Source of the DNA: Gemmatimonadota bacterium
GTDB taxonomy: Bacteria > Gemmatimonadota > Gemmatimonadetes > Longimicrobiales > Longimicrobiaceae
NCBI GenBank assembly: GCA_007118565.1
Contig: SKRI01000014.1
Coordinates: 1 to 64,000, forward strand
Length of the DNA stretch: 64,000 nt
Direction: 5' to 3'
Part shown: in pieces, positions 18,020-30,773 of the stretch
Layout: each line of letters opens with the position of its first letter
How positions within the stretch are numbered: the stretch's first letter is position 1
Translations under genes and position numbers: made by a program
Notes under the pieces: generated by a model
What the model was told of the DNA's origin: nothing
Databases searched by the model: none
Seen by the model: only the letters and a program-made list of their open reading frames with translations

Positions 18020-19503
18020 ACCGAATGGGCGCGCTCCTCGCGGCGCTCCTCGTGCTGGCGCTGGGCCCGCTCGCCGCCGAGGCGCAGGTGCGTCTCGAGG
18101 GGGGAGAGGGGGAGCGGGCGCTGGATCCGGTGCGCGCGCTACTGGAGCGCGACGACTACATCGTCCTCGCCCGGGACACGACCTTCGGGCCGGATGTGCG
18201 GATCGAGAGCGACGTGGTCGTCCTGGATGCGTCGGTCCGCCTGGAGGGGGTCATGGCGGGGGATGTCGCGATCCTCGGCCCCCAGGGCGCGCTCTTCGTG
18301 CGACCGGGTGCGCGGATCGGGGAGACGGTGTACGCGGTCGGCGGAATTGCGGTCGTCTCGGGCCTCGCCGATCCCGTCGATCTCCGCGAGATCTATGTCG
18401 GCGCCTCCGAGGTCGAGCGCCTTCCCGACGGGAGCTATCTGGTTCGGATCGAAACGGCTCCGCCCCCGCCCTTCATCTCGCTTCCCGGACTCTTCGGACT
18501 CTGGCTCCCCACCTACGACCGAGTCGACGGCCTCAGCGTTCCCGTGCTCGCCACCCTCAACCCGCTCCGCCGGATCGAGGGCCCGGAGGTCGAAGGCCGG
18601 TTGACCTTTCGAACGGCTCGGGGCGCACTGGACGGCGGACTCGTCGCGAGCCAGCGGGTCGGTGCCTTCGATATCGAGGCGACCGTCGAGCGAACCACCG
18701 AAACGGAGGAGCGGTGGGGCCGCGCCGACCTGAGCAACACCGGGACCGCTCTCTTCTTTGGGAGCGATCCGCGGGAGTACTACCGGACGGATCGTGCGGC
18801 CGTAAGGGCGGGGTTGCGGGAGGGAATCGCGCTCGGGCGCGAGGAGCTGCGTCTGACCCCCTTCCTGGAGGCGCGCCACTCCCGGGATCGCTCCCTCCCC
18901 ACGGCCTCCCCCTGGTCGCTCTTCGGAACGCTCGACCGGCCCAATGCGCCGATCGACGACGGAACCATCACCTCCTTCGTTCCCGGGTTGGAACTCAACT
19001 GGCTCGGAGGAGCGAGCCGCTTCCGCGGAGTCGGAACGGTGGAGCACGCCGTGGGGGGAAGCGCCACCCCCGGGTTCACCCTCGGCATCGTCGACGGACG
19101 GTGGTCGATGGACGCCCTCTTCGACCACATCCTCTCCATACGCATCCACGCCCGCCGACCGCTCGGCGATGCGGCCGCACCCCGGCAGCGCTGGACGCAG
19201 CTCGGTGGCTCGGCCACCCTTCCCACCCTCGCGGTCGGCGAGATGCGCGGTGACCGCGTCTCGTTCGTCCAGTCGGTCTATCGCGTCCCCCTGGGTGTCA
19301 CCGTGCCGATCGCTGGCTCGCCCGAGCTTCGGCTGCTTCACGCCGCGGGCAGCGCCCGCGCCACCGGCGAACCGTCCCGCGACTGGGAGCAGAACCTCGG
19401 TGTGGGAGTGCGCCTTCTCTTCCTGACCGTGGATGGCTGGGTGAATCCGGCGGACGCCGACTTACAGATACGCGTGCTGTTCGGGCTGACCTCTCCCTTC
19501 TGA
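18016..19503 (+). CDS. Putative outer-membrane beta-barrel protein with signal peptide
   Basis: 495 residues, function not recognised. A signal peptide covers about residues 1-24 (hydrophobic ALLAALLVLALGPLAAEA). Residues 50-110 consist of short regular valine/glycine turns that resemble a small beta-helix. The rest, from about 180, shows alternating strands typical of an outer-membrane barrel, and the chain ends in aromatic Phe (LTSPF), as BAM substrates do. It overlaps trpG by ATGA, yet the product looks unrelated to tryptophan or folate synthesis. A promoter for the kds operon follows immediately. Confidence 0.6.
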   Translation: MNRMGALLAALLVLALGPLAAEAQVRLEGGEGERALDPVRALLERDDYIVLARDTTFGPDVRIESDVVVLDASVRLEGVMAGDVAILGPQGALFVRPGARIGETVYAVGGIAVVSGLADPVDLREIYVGASEVERLPDGSYLVRIETAPPPPFISLPGLFGLWLPTYDRVDGLSVPVLATLNPLRRIEGPEVEGRLTFRTARGALDGGLVASQRVGAFDIEATVERTTETEERWGRADLSNTGTALFFGSDPREYYRTDRAAVRAGLREGIALGREELRLTPFLEARHSRDRSLPTASPWSLFGTLDRPNAPIDDGTITSFVPGLELNWLGGASRFRGVGTVEHAVGGSATPGFTLGIVDGRWSMDALFDHILSIRIHARRPLGDAAAPRQRWTQLGGSATLPTLAVGEMRGDRVSFVQSVYRVPLGVTVPIAGSPELRLLHAAGSARATGEPSRDWEQNLGVGVRLLFLTVDGWVNPADADLQIRVLFGLTSPF

Positions 19504-19517
19504 GCTCGAGATCCGCT

Positions 19518-19546
19518 TTGACAGGAGGGCCGAGTCCCTCTAAATT
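19518..19546 (+). promoter_or_regulatory. Sigma70-type promoter of the kds-lpt-rpoN operon
   Basis: TTGACA (19518-19523, perfect) with a 17-nt spacer and TAAATT (19541-19546, 4 of 6). The transcription start is expected near 19553, giving a leader of about 47 nt before the TTG start of kdsB. The site lies in the gap between the barrel-protein gene and kdsB, the last gap before nine tightly packed genes. Confidence 0.75.
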
Positions 19547-19599
19547 CATGGCGTGCTTATTGCTAAGAGGCGCGGCCCTCACGCGCCGCCGGAGAGCGC

Positions 19600-22901
<3,302 letters not shown>

Positions 22902-22909
<8 letters not shown>

Positions 22910-23480
22910 TCCACGACCGGCCACGCGGCTCGATGTCGAGCTCGCCAGCCGCGTGCGCGCCGTGATCCTCGACGTTGACGGGGTGATGACCGACGGCGGA
23001 ATCCTGATCGGCGCCACCGCCTCCGGGGAGCGGATCGAGATGAAGCGCTTCCATGTCGAGGACGGGCTCGGGATCCATCTCCTGAAGGAGGCGGGGGTCG
23101 AGCCGGTCGTCGTCACCGGCCGGGAATCCGATGCGGTCCGCTTCCGCGCCGAGGAGCTCGGGATTGTTGAATGTCACCAGGATCGAGAGGCACGCAAGCT
23201 TGACATCGTGGCGCGGCTGATCGAGCGCCGGGGGTGGAGATGGGAGGAGCTCGCCTTCCTGGCGGACGACCTCCCGGACCTCGCCGTGCTGAGGAAAGTG
23301 GGGCTTCCCGCAGCCGTGGCGAATGCCGTTCCCGAGGTGCGCGCCATGGTCCGCTGGGTCGGGCGCCGTCCCGGCGGCGAGGGAGCGGTCCGCGAGTTCG
23401 TCGAGGCGCTGCTGACGGCGCGGGACGGCTGGCGATCTCACGCAGAGGGGTACGTGGCCTCGAGAAGCGGGGCGAGATGA
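22902..23480 (+). CDS. kdsC: KDO 8-phosphate phosphatase
   Basis: HAD-family phosphatase that removes the phosphate from KDO 8-phosphate. It has 192 residues, with the nucleophile motif DVDGVMTDG (Asp24, Asp26), a threonine motif VVTGRES, and DDLPDLAVLRKVGLPAAVANA as the metal-binding motif III. It has no cap domain, as is usual for KdsC tetramers. It overlaps kdsA by 8 nt and kdsD by 4 nt, so production of these sequential pathway enzymes is coupled. Confidence 0.94.
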
Positions 23481-24469
23481 GCGGAAGGGTGATGCGTGCC
23501 GAGGGGCCGGAGGCGGATTCGCCGCTCGACCATGCACGGACCGTTTTCCGGATGGAGGCCGATGCACTCCACCGCGCCAGCCAGAACCTGGACGCCGGGT
23601 TCTCGCGTGCCGTCGAGCTCATGGCGGGTGCCGAGCGGGTGATCGTCTCCGGGGTCGGCAAGTCGGGGCTGGTCGCGCGCAAGATCGCGGCGACCCTCAC
23701 CTCCACCGGAACGCCGGCCACCTTTCTCCACCCGGTCGATGCCCTACACGGCGACCTCGGCATCGTCTCCGAGCGGGATGTCGCGCTGCTCCTCTCCAAG
23801 GGCGGAGAGTCGGAGGAGATGATGGGGCTGCTCACCCATCTGGGCCGGATCGGCGCGCACGTCGTCGCCATCACCGGCAACCACGCCTCCACCCTGGGGA
23901 GGCACGCCGAGGTCGTGCTGGACGGATCGGTGGGGGAAGAGGCCTGCCCGCTCGACCTCGCGCCGACCTGCTCGACCACGGTGGCCATGGCCATGGGAGA
24001 TGCGCTCGCAGTCGCGCTCCTGCGAGCCCGCGGATTCGAGCGGAGCGATTTCGCCCGGCTGCATCCCGGTGGATCCCTCGGCCGGAAGCTCCTCCTGCGC
24101 ATCGCGGACGTCATGATCGATCACGATCTCCCCGCGCTTTCCGCGGAAGCCACCATGCGCGAGTGCACCCTTCTCCTGGCCGAGAAGCGGGGCACCGTCG
24201 CGGTGGTCGACGCCGATGGACGGTTGATCGGCGTGGTCACCAGCGGAGACCTCACCCGGCTGATGGAACGCGAGGAACACTTCTTGGGGTACTCCATAGC
24301 GGAGGTGATGACGCCCGATCCCAAGTCGGGGTCGCCCGGAGACCTTGCCGCGAGTGCGGCGGGGGTCATGGAGCGGCACGGCGTCATGTGCCTCCCCGTC
24401 ATCGACGAGGACCGCAAACTGGTGGGAATGGTGCATCTGCACGACCTCATGCGCGCGGGGGCCGTATGA
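23477..24469 (+). CDS. kdsD: Arabinose 5-phosphate isomerase (SIS + two CBS)
   Basis: Converts ribulose 5-phosphate to arabinose 5-phosphate, the first committed KDO precursor. It has 330 residues: a SIS domain (about 35-180, with VSGVGKSGLVARKIAATLTS) and two CBS domains (about 205-330). The conserved HPGGSLGRKLL linker sits between them. It starts at ATG overlapping the kdsC stop. All KDO enzymes (kdsA, B, C and D) are thus in one transcript. Confidence 0.95.
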   Translation: MSGRVMRAEGPEADSPLDHARTVFRMEADALHRASQNLDAGFSRAVELMAGAERVIVSGVGKSGLVARKIAATLTSTGTPATFLHPVDALHGDLGIVSERDVALLLSKGGESEEMMGLLTHLGRIGAHVVAITGNHASTLGRHAEVVLDGSVGEEACPLDLAPTCSTTVAMAMGDALAVALLRARGFERSDFARLHPGGSLGRKLLLRIADVMIDHDLPALSAEATMRECTLLLAEKRGTVAVVDADGRLIGVVTSGDLTRLMEREEHFLGYSIAEVMTPDPKSGSPGDLAASAAGVMERHGVMCLPVIDEDRKLVGMVHLHDLMRAGAV

Positions 24470-25050
24470 TCCGGCGCCCCCTGGACTTCCGAACGCTGAT
24501 TCCTGCTGCCTTCCTGGCCGTGGGTCTGGCGGCGTGCGGAGAGGACGCCATGACCCCTACCCCCGGCGCGGAGTTCGGGGATCTTCCTGCCGACAACATC
24601 AGCTTCGATGTCCGGCTCAGGATCACGGAGCAGGGGGTGCGGAAGGCGGATCTCGTGAGCGATACCGCCTTCTTCTATCAGGGCGACTCTCGAACCGATC
24701 TGCGCGGTGTCGAAGCGACCTTCTACGATCCGGTCACCGGTCGGGAGTCGGGCCGCCTCACCTCGCGGACCGGCCTCTACGACATGGAGAGCGGTGCCTT
24801 CACCGCGACCGGTGACGCCGTCCTGATCGTCCAGGTCGATGGAGAGGACCAGCGGATCGAGTCCGAGGAGCTCCACTACGACGTGGCGCGCGAGCGAATC
24901 TGGAGTGATCGCGCCACCACCCTAAGCGAGGACGGGCGCGTCTTCCGCGGGAGTGGGTTCGAATCGGACCTCACCTTCCAGAACATCCGGGTCACCCAGC
25001 TCCGTGAGGACGAGGGGGGAGCGCGCAACGGCGGCGAGATCACCTTCTGA
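24466..25050 (+). CDS. lptC: LPS export lipoprotein LptC
   Basis: Periplasmic part of the LptB2FGC extractor that passes lipopolysaccharide to LptA. It has 194 residues. The N-terminus is a lipoprotein signal with Cys24 in GLAACGED, unlike the TM-anchored LptC of E. coli. The remainder is beta-rich with regular TSRTGLYDMESGAF and ESEELHYDVARERIWS repeats of the OstA/LptC jellyroll. Overlaps: ATGA with kdsD, TGATG with the next gene. lptF and lptG are not in the window. Confidence 0.82.
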   Translation: MIRRPLDFRTLIPAAFLAVGLAACGEDAMTPTPGAEFGDLPADNISFDVRLRITEQGVRKADLVSDTAFFYQGDSRTDLRGVEATFYDPVTGRESGRLTSRTGLYDMESGAFTATGDAVLIVQVDGEDQRIESEELHYDVARERIWSDRATTLSEDGRVFRGSGFESDLTFQNIRVTQLREDEGGARNGGEITF

Positions 25051-26501
25051 TGCGCCTCCCGCTCCTTCTCGGCGTGCTTGTGCTCGCGGTAGCGGTCCCA
25101 CCGGGGAGCCTCGCCGCACAGCAGACCGGTGACTGCCGGGTCGTCGAGACGGAGGAGGTCACCCGCTCCGTGGTGGCCGGCGAGCCGATCGTCTACGTCC
25201 GGGGCCCTCTCCTGGTGCGCTGCGCGGCCGGGGAGGAGCTGCGGGCGGACAGCGCGGTGGTGTACTCGGAGCGGAACGAGGTACAGCTCTTTCGCAACGT
25301 CTCCTATCGGGACGCGGAACGGGATCTCTCGGCCGACCGGGGCTCCTACTTCTCCGTCACGGGGCGGATTCACGCGACCGGTAACGTGGTCTTCCGCGAC
25401 CGGGCGCGTCGTTCGACTCTGCGAGGCCCCGAGCTGGAGTATCTCCGGCCGATGGAGGGCCGACCGGAGGCACGGGTCTCCGCCACGGGGCGGCCGCGGC
25501 TGGTCGCGCTCCCCGCCGAGGACGCGCCTCCCGCGGATTCCGTGGTGATCGACGCCGACCGCATCTCCACCATCGGCGAGGAGCAGCTGAGCGCTTCGGG
25601 AACGGTGGTGATCCGCAGGCCTGACATGACCGCCTATGGGAGCACCGCCTTCTACGATACCGGCGTCGGCCGCCTCGATCTCGCGGGAGATGCCCGGGTC
25701 GAGGCTGAGGACCTCGAGCTCGTTGGCGATTCCATCCGGGCGGACCTACCGGGGGAGCGACTGGAGCACGTGGCCGCGCGCGGCAATGCGGTGCTGACCG
25801 GCGAGGACCTCGCGGTTCGCGGTCGGACGCTCGATCTCTTCTTCGAGGCGGAGGTCCTGCAGCGTCTCGTCTCCCGAGGATCTCCGGATGCCGAGGGGGA
25901 GCCGCGCATCCCCACCGTCGCGGAAACCGCGGACTTCCGGATGGAGGCGGACTCGCTGGACGCCGTGCTGCCCGGGCAAGTCCTCGAGCGTGTGATCGCC
26001 GTCGGCTCGGCCTACGCCGAGTCGCTGGATACGGAGGGGACCGACGCCACCCTCCAGGTCGAGGGTGACCGGACCGTGGCGATCGACCGGGACTGGATCC
26101 GGGGAGACACCATCACCGGATTCTTCGTCCAGGCTTCTCCAGCGGTGGTCATGGCGGAGCCGGACATCGACGAGGTGCCGCCCATGGCCGAGGCTGTTGC
26201 GGAGCCCGAGCGCGAGCGGGTCGAGCTCGAGCGGCTGCTCGCGGTGGGGACGGCCGGGACCCTGTTCCGCGCCCGAGACGAGGACGGGGATCCGGACGGT
26301 CCGCCATCGCTCAACTATGTGGCGGGGAGGCAGATCGAGCTCCGCATGGCGGACGGGGAGCTTGAGGTGGCGAACGTCGAGGGGCTCCGGCGCGGGGTCT
26401 TCCTTGACGCGGAGGGCATCGCCGCGGCCCCTCCGGCGCCGGCCGGTGAGGACGAGGAGGCGGGTGATGATGCACCCGCGCCCGGCGGTGCGGACCGATG
26501 A
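25050..26501 (+). CDS. lptA: Long LptA/OstA-like periplasmic LPS transport protein
   Basis: A 483-residue exported protein with a signal peptide (about 1-23, ending LAAQ). OstA-type repeats follow, such as [26 protein letters not shown] and [20 protein letters not shown], spread over at least 300 residues. The family builds the beta-jellyroll bridge that carries LPS across the periplasm. It is about twice the length of E. coli LptA, and its acidic C-tail lacks the LptD barrel. The Lpt-like assignment rests on these repeats and on its position between lptC and lptB. Confidence 0.78.
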   Translation: MRLPLLLGVLVLAVAVPPGSLAAQQTGDCRVVETEEVTRSVVAGEPIVYVRGPLLVRCAAGEELRADSAVVYSERNEVQLFRNVSYRDAERDLSADRGSYFSVTGRIHATGNVVFRDRARRSTLRGPELEYLRPMEGRPEARVSATGRPRLVALPAEDAPPADSVVIDADRISTIGEEQLSASGTVVIRRPDMTAYGSTAFYDTGVGRLDLAGDARVEAEDLELVGDSIRADLPGERLEHVAARGNAVLTGEDLAVRGRTLDLFFEAEVLQRLVSRGSPDAEGEPRIPTVAETADFRMEADSLDAVLPGQVLERVIAVGSAYAESLDTEGTDATLQVEGDRTVAIDRDWIRGDTITGFFVQASPAVVMAEPDIDEVPPMAEAVAEPERERVELERLLAVGTAGTLFRARDEDGDPDGPPSLNYVAGRQIELRMADGELEVANVEGLRRGVFLDAEGIAAAPPAPAGEDEEAGDDAPAPGGADR

Positions 26502-27349
26502 GCGAGCCGACCGCATGGGAGCTCGAGCACGATGCTGTCGACACCTCCGGAGAGGTATCGGCCACCCTTGCCGCGCCGGACCATGGTCGCACGCTCAGCG
26601 CCTCGGGGCTGGTCAAGGCGTACAAGCGCCGCCGGGTGGTCAATGATGTGGCGCTCTCCCTGTCCCAGGGTGAGATCGTCGGACTGCTCGGGCCGAACGG
26701 GGCAGGGAAGACGACCACCTTCTACATGCTGGTGGGGCTCATCGCCCCGGATGCCGGGAACGTCTTTTTGGACGGGGAGCGACTCACGCGCGTCCCGATG
26801 TTCCAGCGCGCGCGCCGGGGGATCGGCTACCTCTCGCAGGAGCCGTCGATCTTCCGTAAGCTTACGGTGGAGCAGAACGTTCTGGCCATCCTGGAGATGC
26901 TCCGCATCCCCCGCGCCGAGCGTGAGGCGCGGCTGGAGCGGCTCCTCGACGAGCTGGGAATCGCTCATCTCCGCAACGCCAAGGCGTACGCCCTCTCCGG
27001 GGGAGAACGTCGCCGGCTCGAGATCACGCGGGCGCTGGCCGGCGTTCCCAAGTTCATGCTCCTGGACGAGCCTTTCGCCGGTGTCGATCCCATCGCGGTC
27101 CACGACATCCAGCAGATCGTGGCCGACCTTCGGCAGCGCAACATCGGCGTCCTGATCAGCGACCACAACGTGGAGCAGACGCTCGACATCGTCGATCGGG
27201 CATACATTATGTACGATGGTCGGGTGCGTGTCTCGGGAACGGTATCCGAGCTGGTCTGGAACGAAGAAGTCGCCGAGATCTATTTCGGCCCGACCCTCAC
27301 CTCCCGGATGAGGGATCGGTACCCCAATTCGAATCGAGAGAGCACATGA
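26498..27349 (+). CDS. lptB: LPS export ABC transporter ATPase LptB
   Basis: Cytoplasmic ATPase powering LPS extraction. It has 283 residues: Walker [11 protein letters not shown] (65-74), ABC signature [11 protein letters not shown], Walker [13 protein letters not shown] and the LptB-specific FRKLTVEQN region. An N-terminal extension of about 30 residues precedes the usual start; a later start is possible but none is better supported. It overlaps lptA and rpoN by ATGA at each end. Confidence 0.95.
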   Translation: MSEPTAWELEHDAVDTSGEVSATLAAPDHGRTLSASGLVKAYKRRRVVNDVALSLSQGEIVGLLGPNGAGKTTTFYMLVGLIAPDAGNVFLDGERLTRVPMFQRARRGIGYLSQEPSIFRKLTVEQNVLAILEMLRIPRAEREARLERLLDELGIAHLRNAKAYALSGGERRRLEITRALAGVPKFMLLDEPFAGVDPIAVHDIQQIVADLRQRNIGVLISDHNVEQTLDIVDRAYIMYDGRVRVSGTVSELVWNEEVAEIYFGPTLTSRMRDRYPNSNREST

Positions 27350-28842
27350 AGACCGGTCTGTATCAGGGCACCGCCCTCAAGCAGGAGATGAAGATCAATC
27401 CTCGCCTCTACCAGGCGATGGATCTTCTCTACATGCCGCTCCTGGACCTCCAGACGCATCTCAAGCAGGAGCTTATGAACAACCCGTTTCTGGAGATGAC
27501 GGAGAACGACCTTGCCGAGACGGTGGAGGTAGATCCGGAGGAGCGCGAGAAGGAGGACGAGATCGACTGGGAGGAGATCCTCCTGAACGGCTTCGAGGCG
27601 GGCGGACGACGGGAGGAGTACGAGGAGCGCGAATACTACGAGCCGGTCTCCGTAGCGACGCGTGACCTCTCCGACCACCTCCAGGACCAGCTCACCCTGC
27701 TGCGCCTCTCCGACCGGGAGCTCCTGCTCGGGGACGAGATCATCGGCAACGTCAACGACGAAGGATACCTCTCCTGCTCTCTCGACGAGATCATCACCGG
27801 GCTGAACGCCTTCCTGGCGGAGAACGGGGAGGCGTGGGACTTCGACGGCAGGGACCCGTTCACGTTGGAGGAAGGCGAGGCCATGCTTCGCACCGTCCAG
27901 GCCTTCGATCCCCCCGGAATCGCCGCGCGGGACCTCCGCGAGTGCCTCATCCTCCAGCTGCGCGATCTGGCCTTCCAGCAGATCGCGGCCGCGGATCCGT
28001 CGAGCGAGCCCAGTGAGGAGGAGATCGACGAGTTCCTGGAGGAGGACCTGACCTTCCGGATCGTGCGGGATTACTTCGAGCAGCTCATCAACCACCGCTG
28101 GTCGGAGATCTCCAAGGATCTCTCCATTTCCCCGCGTGAGGTGCAGGATGCGGCGGACGACGTGGCCAAGCTCGATCCCAAGCCGGGTTTGAAGTACGGG
28201 AACCGGGGAGACAACTACATCATCCCGGACCTGATCGTCGACAAGATCGACGGCGACTACCTCGTCTTCCTGAACGACACCTCGCTTCCCCGGCTCAAGC
28301 TCTCCCGCGCTTATCGGGAGATCGCGCGCGACAAGAAGAAGTTCCAGGGTGAGAACAAGGAGTTCATCTCCAACAAGCTGAACTCGGCCAACTGGATGAT
28401 CCAGGCCATCGAGCAGCGTCGTCAGACCATGCTCAAGGTCATGAACTTCATCGTGGACCGGCAGCGCGAGTTTTTCGAGAGGGGGGTGCAGTATCTCAAG
28501 CCCCTCACCCTGCGCGAGGTGGCCGAGGTAATCGACATGCACGAGTCGACCGTCTCGCGCGTCACCAACGAGAAGTTCGTCCAGACGCCCCGGGGCGTCT
28601 TCCCGCTGAAGTTCTTCTTCTCCTCCGGACTGGCCACCGACTCCGGTGAGGACGTCTCCGCGCGCGGCATCAAGGCGCAGATCCAGAAGCTGGTGGCCGA
28701 CGAGGACGCATCCAAGCCGCTGACGGATCAGGCGATCGTGAACATCCTCAAGAAGCAGGGAATCAAGATCGCCCGCCGAACTGTGGCGAAGTACCGCGAC
28801 CAGCTCGGGATCCTCTCCGCGAGGATGCGCAAGCGGGTGTAG
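27346..28842 (+). CDS. rpoN: RNA polymerase sigma-54 factor
   Basis: Alternative sigma factor that needs AAA+ activators. It has 498 residues. Region I opens with the Gln/Leu-rich [20 protein letters not shown], followed by an acidic region II with a core-binding domain and a helix-turn-helix ([18 protein letters not shown]). The RpoN box [14 protein letters not shown] lies close to the C-terminus. It is the last gene of the KDO/Lpt operon, the same lptB-rpoN linkage seen in many Gram-negatives. Two hairpins follow. Confidence 0.97.
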   Translation: MKTGLYQGTALKQEMKINPRLYQAMDLLYMPLLDLQTHLKQELMNNPFLEMTENDLAETVEVDPEEREKEDEIDWEEILLNGFEAGGRREEYEEREYYEPVSVATRDLSDHLQDQLTLLRLSDRELLLGDEIIGNVNDEGYLSCSLDEIITGLNAFLAENGEAWDFDGRDPFTLEEGEAMLRTVQAFDPPGIAARDLRECLILQLRDLAFQQIAAADPSSEPSEEEIDEFLEEDLTFRIVRDYFEQLINHRWSEISKDLSISPREVQDAADDVAKLDPKPGLKYGNRGDNYIIPDLIVDKIDGDYLVFLNDTSLPRLKLSRAYREIARDKKKFQGENKEFISNKLNSANWMIQAIEQRRQTMLKVMNFIVDRQREFFERGVQYLKPLTLREVAEVIDMHESTVSRVTNEKFVQTPRGVFPLKFFFSSGLATDSGEDVSARGIKAQIQKLVADEDASKPLTDQAIVNILKKQGIKIARRTVAKYRDQLGILSARMRKRV

Positions 28843-28871
28843 GGCCGTGTAAGAAAGCTTCAGCGGACGGA

Positions 28872-28889
28872 TCCCGGCGTCCGCCGGGA
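28872..28889 (+). terminator. GC-rich hairpin after rpoN
   Basis: TCCCGGC (28872-28878) pairs with GCCGGGA (28883-28889) around a GTCC loop, 30 nt after the rpoN stop. A short pyrimidine tract (CTCTATTT) follows about 5 nt later. It is a plausible but imperfect terminator. Confidence 0.45.
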
Positions 28890-28899
28890 CCGCGCTCTA

Positions 28900-28934
28900 T
28901 TTGCATCGGCACGATACGACTGTGCCGGTGCAAA
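28900..28934 (+). promoter_or_regulatory. 13-bp inverted repeat in the rpoN downstream gap
   Basis: TTTGCATCGGCAC (28900-28912) and GTGCCGGTGCAAA (28922-28934) pair across a 9-nt loop with one T-G wobble. Smaller GGGGC-TTC-GCCCC and CCC-TTC-GGG hairpins follow up to about 28980. The 207-nt gap holds no gene. The element could be part of the terminator set, an operator for the following glycosyltransferase gene or a structured leader. Confidence 0.4.
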
Positions 28935-29049
28935 CGGAGCCTCCTCGGGGCTTCGCCCCTGCGGGGTCTCCGCCCTTCGGGTCACGATCGCTTCCGCCGA
29001 CGCCGTGACCGCGCCGTGCTTCGGCAGCCCGCCACGTCACACCCTCCCG

Positions 29050-30072
29050 ATGACCGACCTTCCACGGACCGAGCTAGACTCCCACCGGACGCGCCCGAGG
29101 CCGCCCGACGAGCCGCGAGCCGCGAGCCGCGAGCCGCGAACCCGCGGCTTCACCGACTTCGCCGTCGTCATCCCTGCCTACAACGAGGTCGAGAACATCC
29201 CCCGGCTGATGCGCCGGCTGCGGGAGACCTTTACGCGGCACGGCCTGGAGGGTGAGGTCGTGCTCGTGGACGACGGCTCCACGGACGAAACTTACGAAAT
29301 GGCCGTGCAGGAGGGAGCCGACTGGGACCGGCTCCGCATCGTGCGGCATCGCAAGAATCTCGGAAAGACGGAGGCCCTGCTCACCGCCGCCGATCATACG
29401 GGAGCTGGGCGCATCGTGCTCTTCGACGCGGACCTGCAGCACTCCACCGAGGAGATCCCCCGCTACCTGGAGCGGATGGAGCAGGGGTGGGACATCGTGA
29501 CCGGCAGGAAGGTCGGTCCTTACGAGAAGCGGACGGTGAGCTCGGTCTACAACTGGCTGTCGCGGAGGCTCTTCCACCTGCCAGTTCGGGACCTGAACTC
29601 GATGAAGGCCTTCCGCCGCGAGATCCTGGATGAGATCGCGCTGCGGCACGACTGGCACCGCTTCTTCGTGGCGCTGGCGTACGCTCAGGGGTACTCCGTC
29701 ACCGAGATCGATATCGAGCTGCACCCGCGCGAGGCCGGGGAGTCCAAGTACACCGGCACGGGCAGGGTGCTCGTCGGAATGGGCGACCTGCTGGTCGTCT
29801 GGTTCTACCTCAAATTCAGCCGGAAGCCGATGGAGTTCTTCGGCGGCTCCGGCTTGATTCTGATCGTGCTCGGGATCCTGGTCGGGATCGTCGCCATCGT
29901 CCTGCGGGTGGGCGGCTGGATGCCTCCCTTCGGCTACCGCCCGCTGCTCACCCTCGTGCTCCTCCTGGAGATGATGGGGGTCGTGCTCTTCGGGGTGGGA
30001 TTCCTCGCCGAGATGATCGCCACCCTGCGAGCGGAGATCGACGACGTCCGGCGGAAGCTGAGGGACCGCTGA
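29050..30072 (+). CDS. Family 2 glycosyltransferase with C-terminal membrane anchor
   Basis: 340 residues. A GT2 domain follows an Arg/Pro-rich N-terminal tail: VVIPAYNEVENI, VLVDDGSTDET and the metal motif FDADLQHSTEEIPRYL. Two hydrophobic helices near the C-terminus (about 255-285 and 295-320) resemble the undecaprenyl-phosphate sugar transferase (DPM1/GtrB) group. The family usually attaches a sugar to a polyprenyl phosphate at the inner membrane. The ATG at 29050 is preferred to a GTG at 29005. Four copies of a 7-nt repeat lie inside the N-terminal coding part. Confidence 0.82.
   Translation: MTDLPRTELDSHRTRPRPPDEPRAASREPRTRGFTDFAVVIPAYNEVENIPRLMRRLRETFTRHGLEGEVVLVDDGSTDETYEMAVQEGADWDRLRIVRHRKNLGKTEALLTAADHTGAGRIVLFDADLQHSTEEIPRYLERMEQGWDIVTGRKVGPYEKRTVSSVYNWLSRRLFHLPVRDLNSMKAFRREILDEIALRHDWHRFFVALAYAQGYSVTEIDIELHPREAGESKYTGTGRVLVGMGDLLVVWFYLKFSRKPMEFFGGSGLILIVLGILVGIVAIVLRVGGWMPPFGYRPLLTLVLLLEMMGVVLFGVGFLAEMIATLRAEIDDVRRKLRDR
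29110..29137 (+). repeat. Tandem heptanucleotide repeat (GAGCCGC)x4
   Basis: Four perfect head-to-tail copies of GAGCCGC, each 7 nt, inside codons about 21-30 of the glycosyltransferase gene. Because 7 is not a multiple of 3, gain or loss of one copy would shift the frame. The encoded segment is an Arg/Ala/Glu-rich tail before the catalytic fold. Confidence 0.85.
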
Positions 30073-30088
30073 GGGGATCGCCCCGAGC

Positions 30089-30757
30089 TCAGCCGCGTGC
30101 GCAGACGAAGGCGAGCTGATAGGTCCAGCGCAGGGGGAGGAGGCGCCAGGCGACTCGCAGGGCGATGCGCTGGATCGCCGTCGGAACCCTCTTGCTGTAC
30201 CAGGGCTCGGGGCGTGCCGCGAGTACGGAGAGCCCGTTTTGCTCGAGCAGCGCTCGCCAACCTTCCAGGGTGAGCATCAGCTCCGACGCCTTTCGCTGCT
30301 CCGTCCCGTTCCAGCCGGGAAGCCACCATCCCGCGAAGGCGCGATTGGGAACGACGACGAGTGCGCGGCCGTCGGGGCGGAGAACGCGGTGAATCTCCCG
30401 GGCACCTGCCTCGGGATCCACGAAATGCTCCAGGCTACCGAGGCAGGTCACGACATGGAAGGCTTCCCGGCGAAACGGCAGCGCCTCTCCGGCCCCTATC
30501 CCGAGCGGAACGGAGGAAAGGCGGGATCGTGCAAGGTCGAGAGCCGGCTGAACCAGATCCACCCCGACGGTGGAGAGTCCACTCGCTTCGGCTTCGCGGA
30601 GGAGAAAGCCCTCTCCGCACCCGATGTCGAGCATCCGGGATCCGGCAGGAGGAAAGGGACGAAGGAGGTCGAGATAGAGTCGGTAGTCTCTGAGCTCGCC
30701 GGGCGGGTTTCGGTACCGCGACCGATAGAACTGGCCGAGTCGGAGGTGATCGTTCAC
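30089..30757 (-). CDS. Class I SAM-dependent methyltransferase
   Basis: 222 residues; a Methyltransf_11-type Rossmann fold. The SAM-binding motif MLDIGCGEGFLL is at about residues 42-53, the acidic loop VGVDL follows, and a post-motif LGSLEHFVDPEAGAREIHRVLRPDGRALVVVP matches the family. The substrate is unknown. It is convergent with the glycosyltransferase to its left, with only 16 nt between stops, and lies downstream of greA on the same strand. The neighbourhood of glycan genes suggests a sugar or lipid-linked substrate, but that is inference. Confidence 0.8.
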   Translation of the reverse strand: MNDHLRLGQFYRSRYRNPPGELRDYRLYLDLLRPFPPAGSRMLDIGCGEGFLLREAEASGLSTVGVDLVQPALDLARSRLSSVPLGIGAGEALPFRREAFHVVTCLGSLEHFVDPEAGAREIHRVLRPDGRALVVVPNRAFAGWWLPGWNGTEQRKASELMLTLEGWRALLEQNGLSVLAARPEPWYSKRVPTAIQRIALRVAWRLLPLRWTYQLAFVCARG

Positions 30758-30773
30758 CAGCCGCGGAAACCGC

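Noticed and set aside
28900-28934. Inverted repeat as part of a CRISPR array or insertion-sequence end
   Set aside because: There is a single copy, no regularly spaced direct repeats, no transposase and no target-site duplication.
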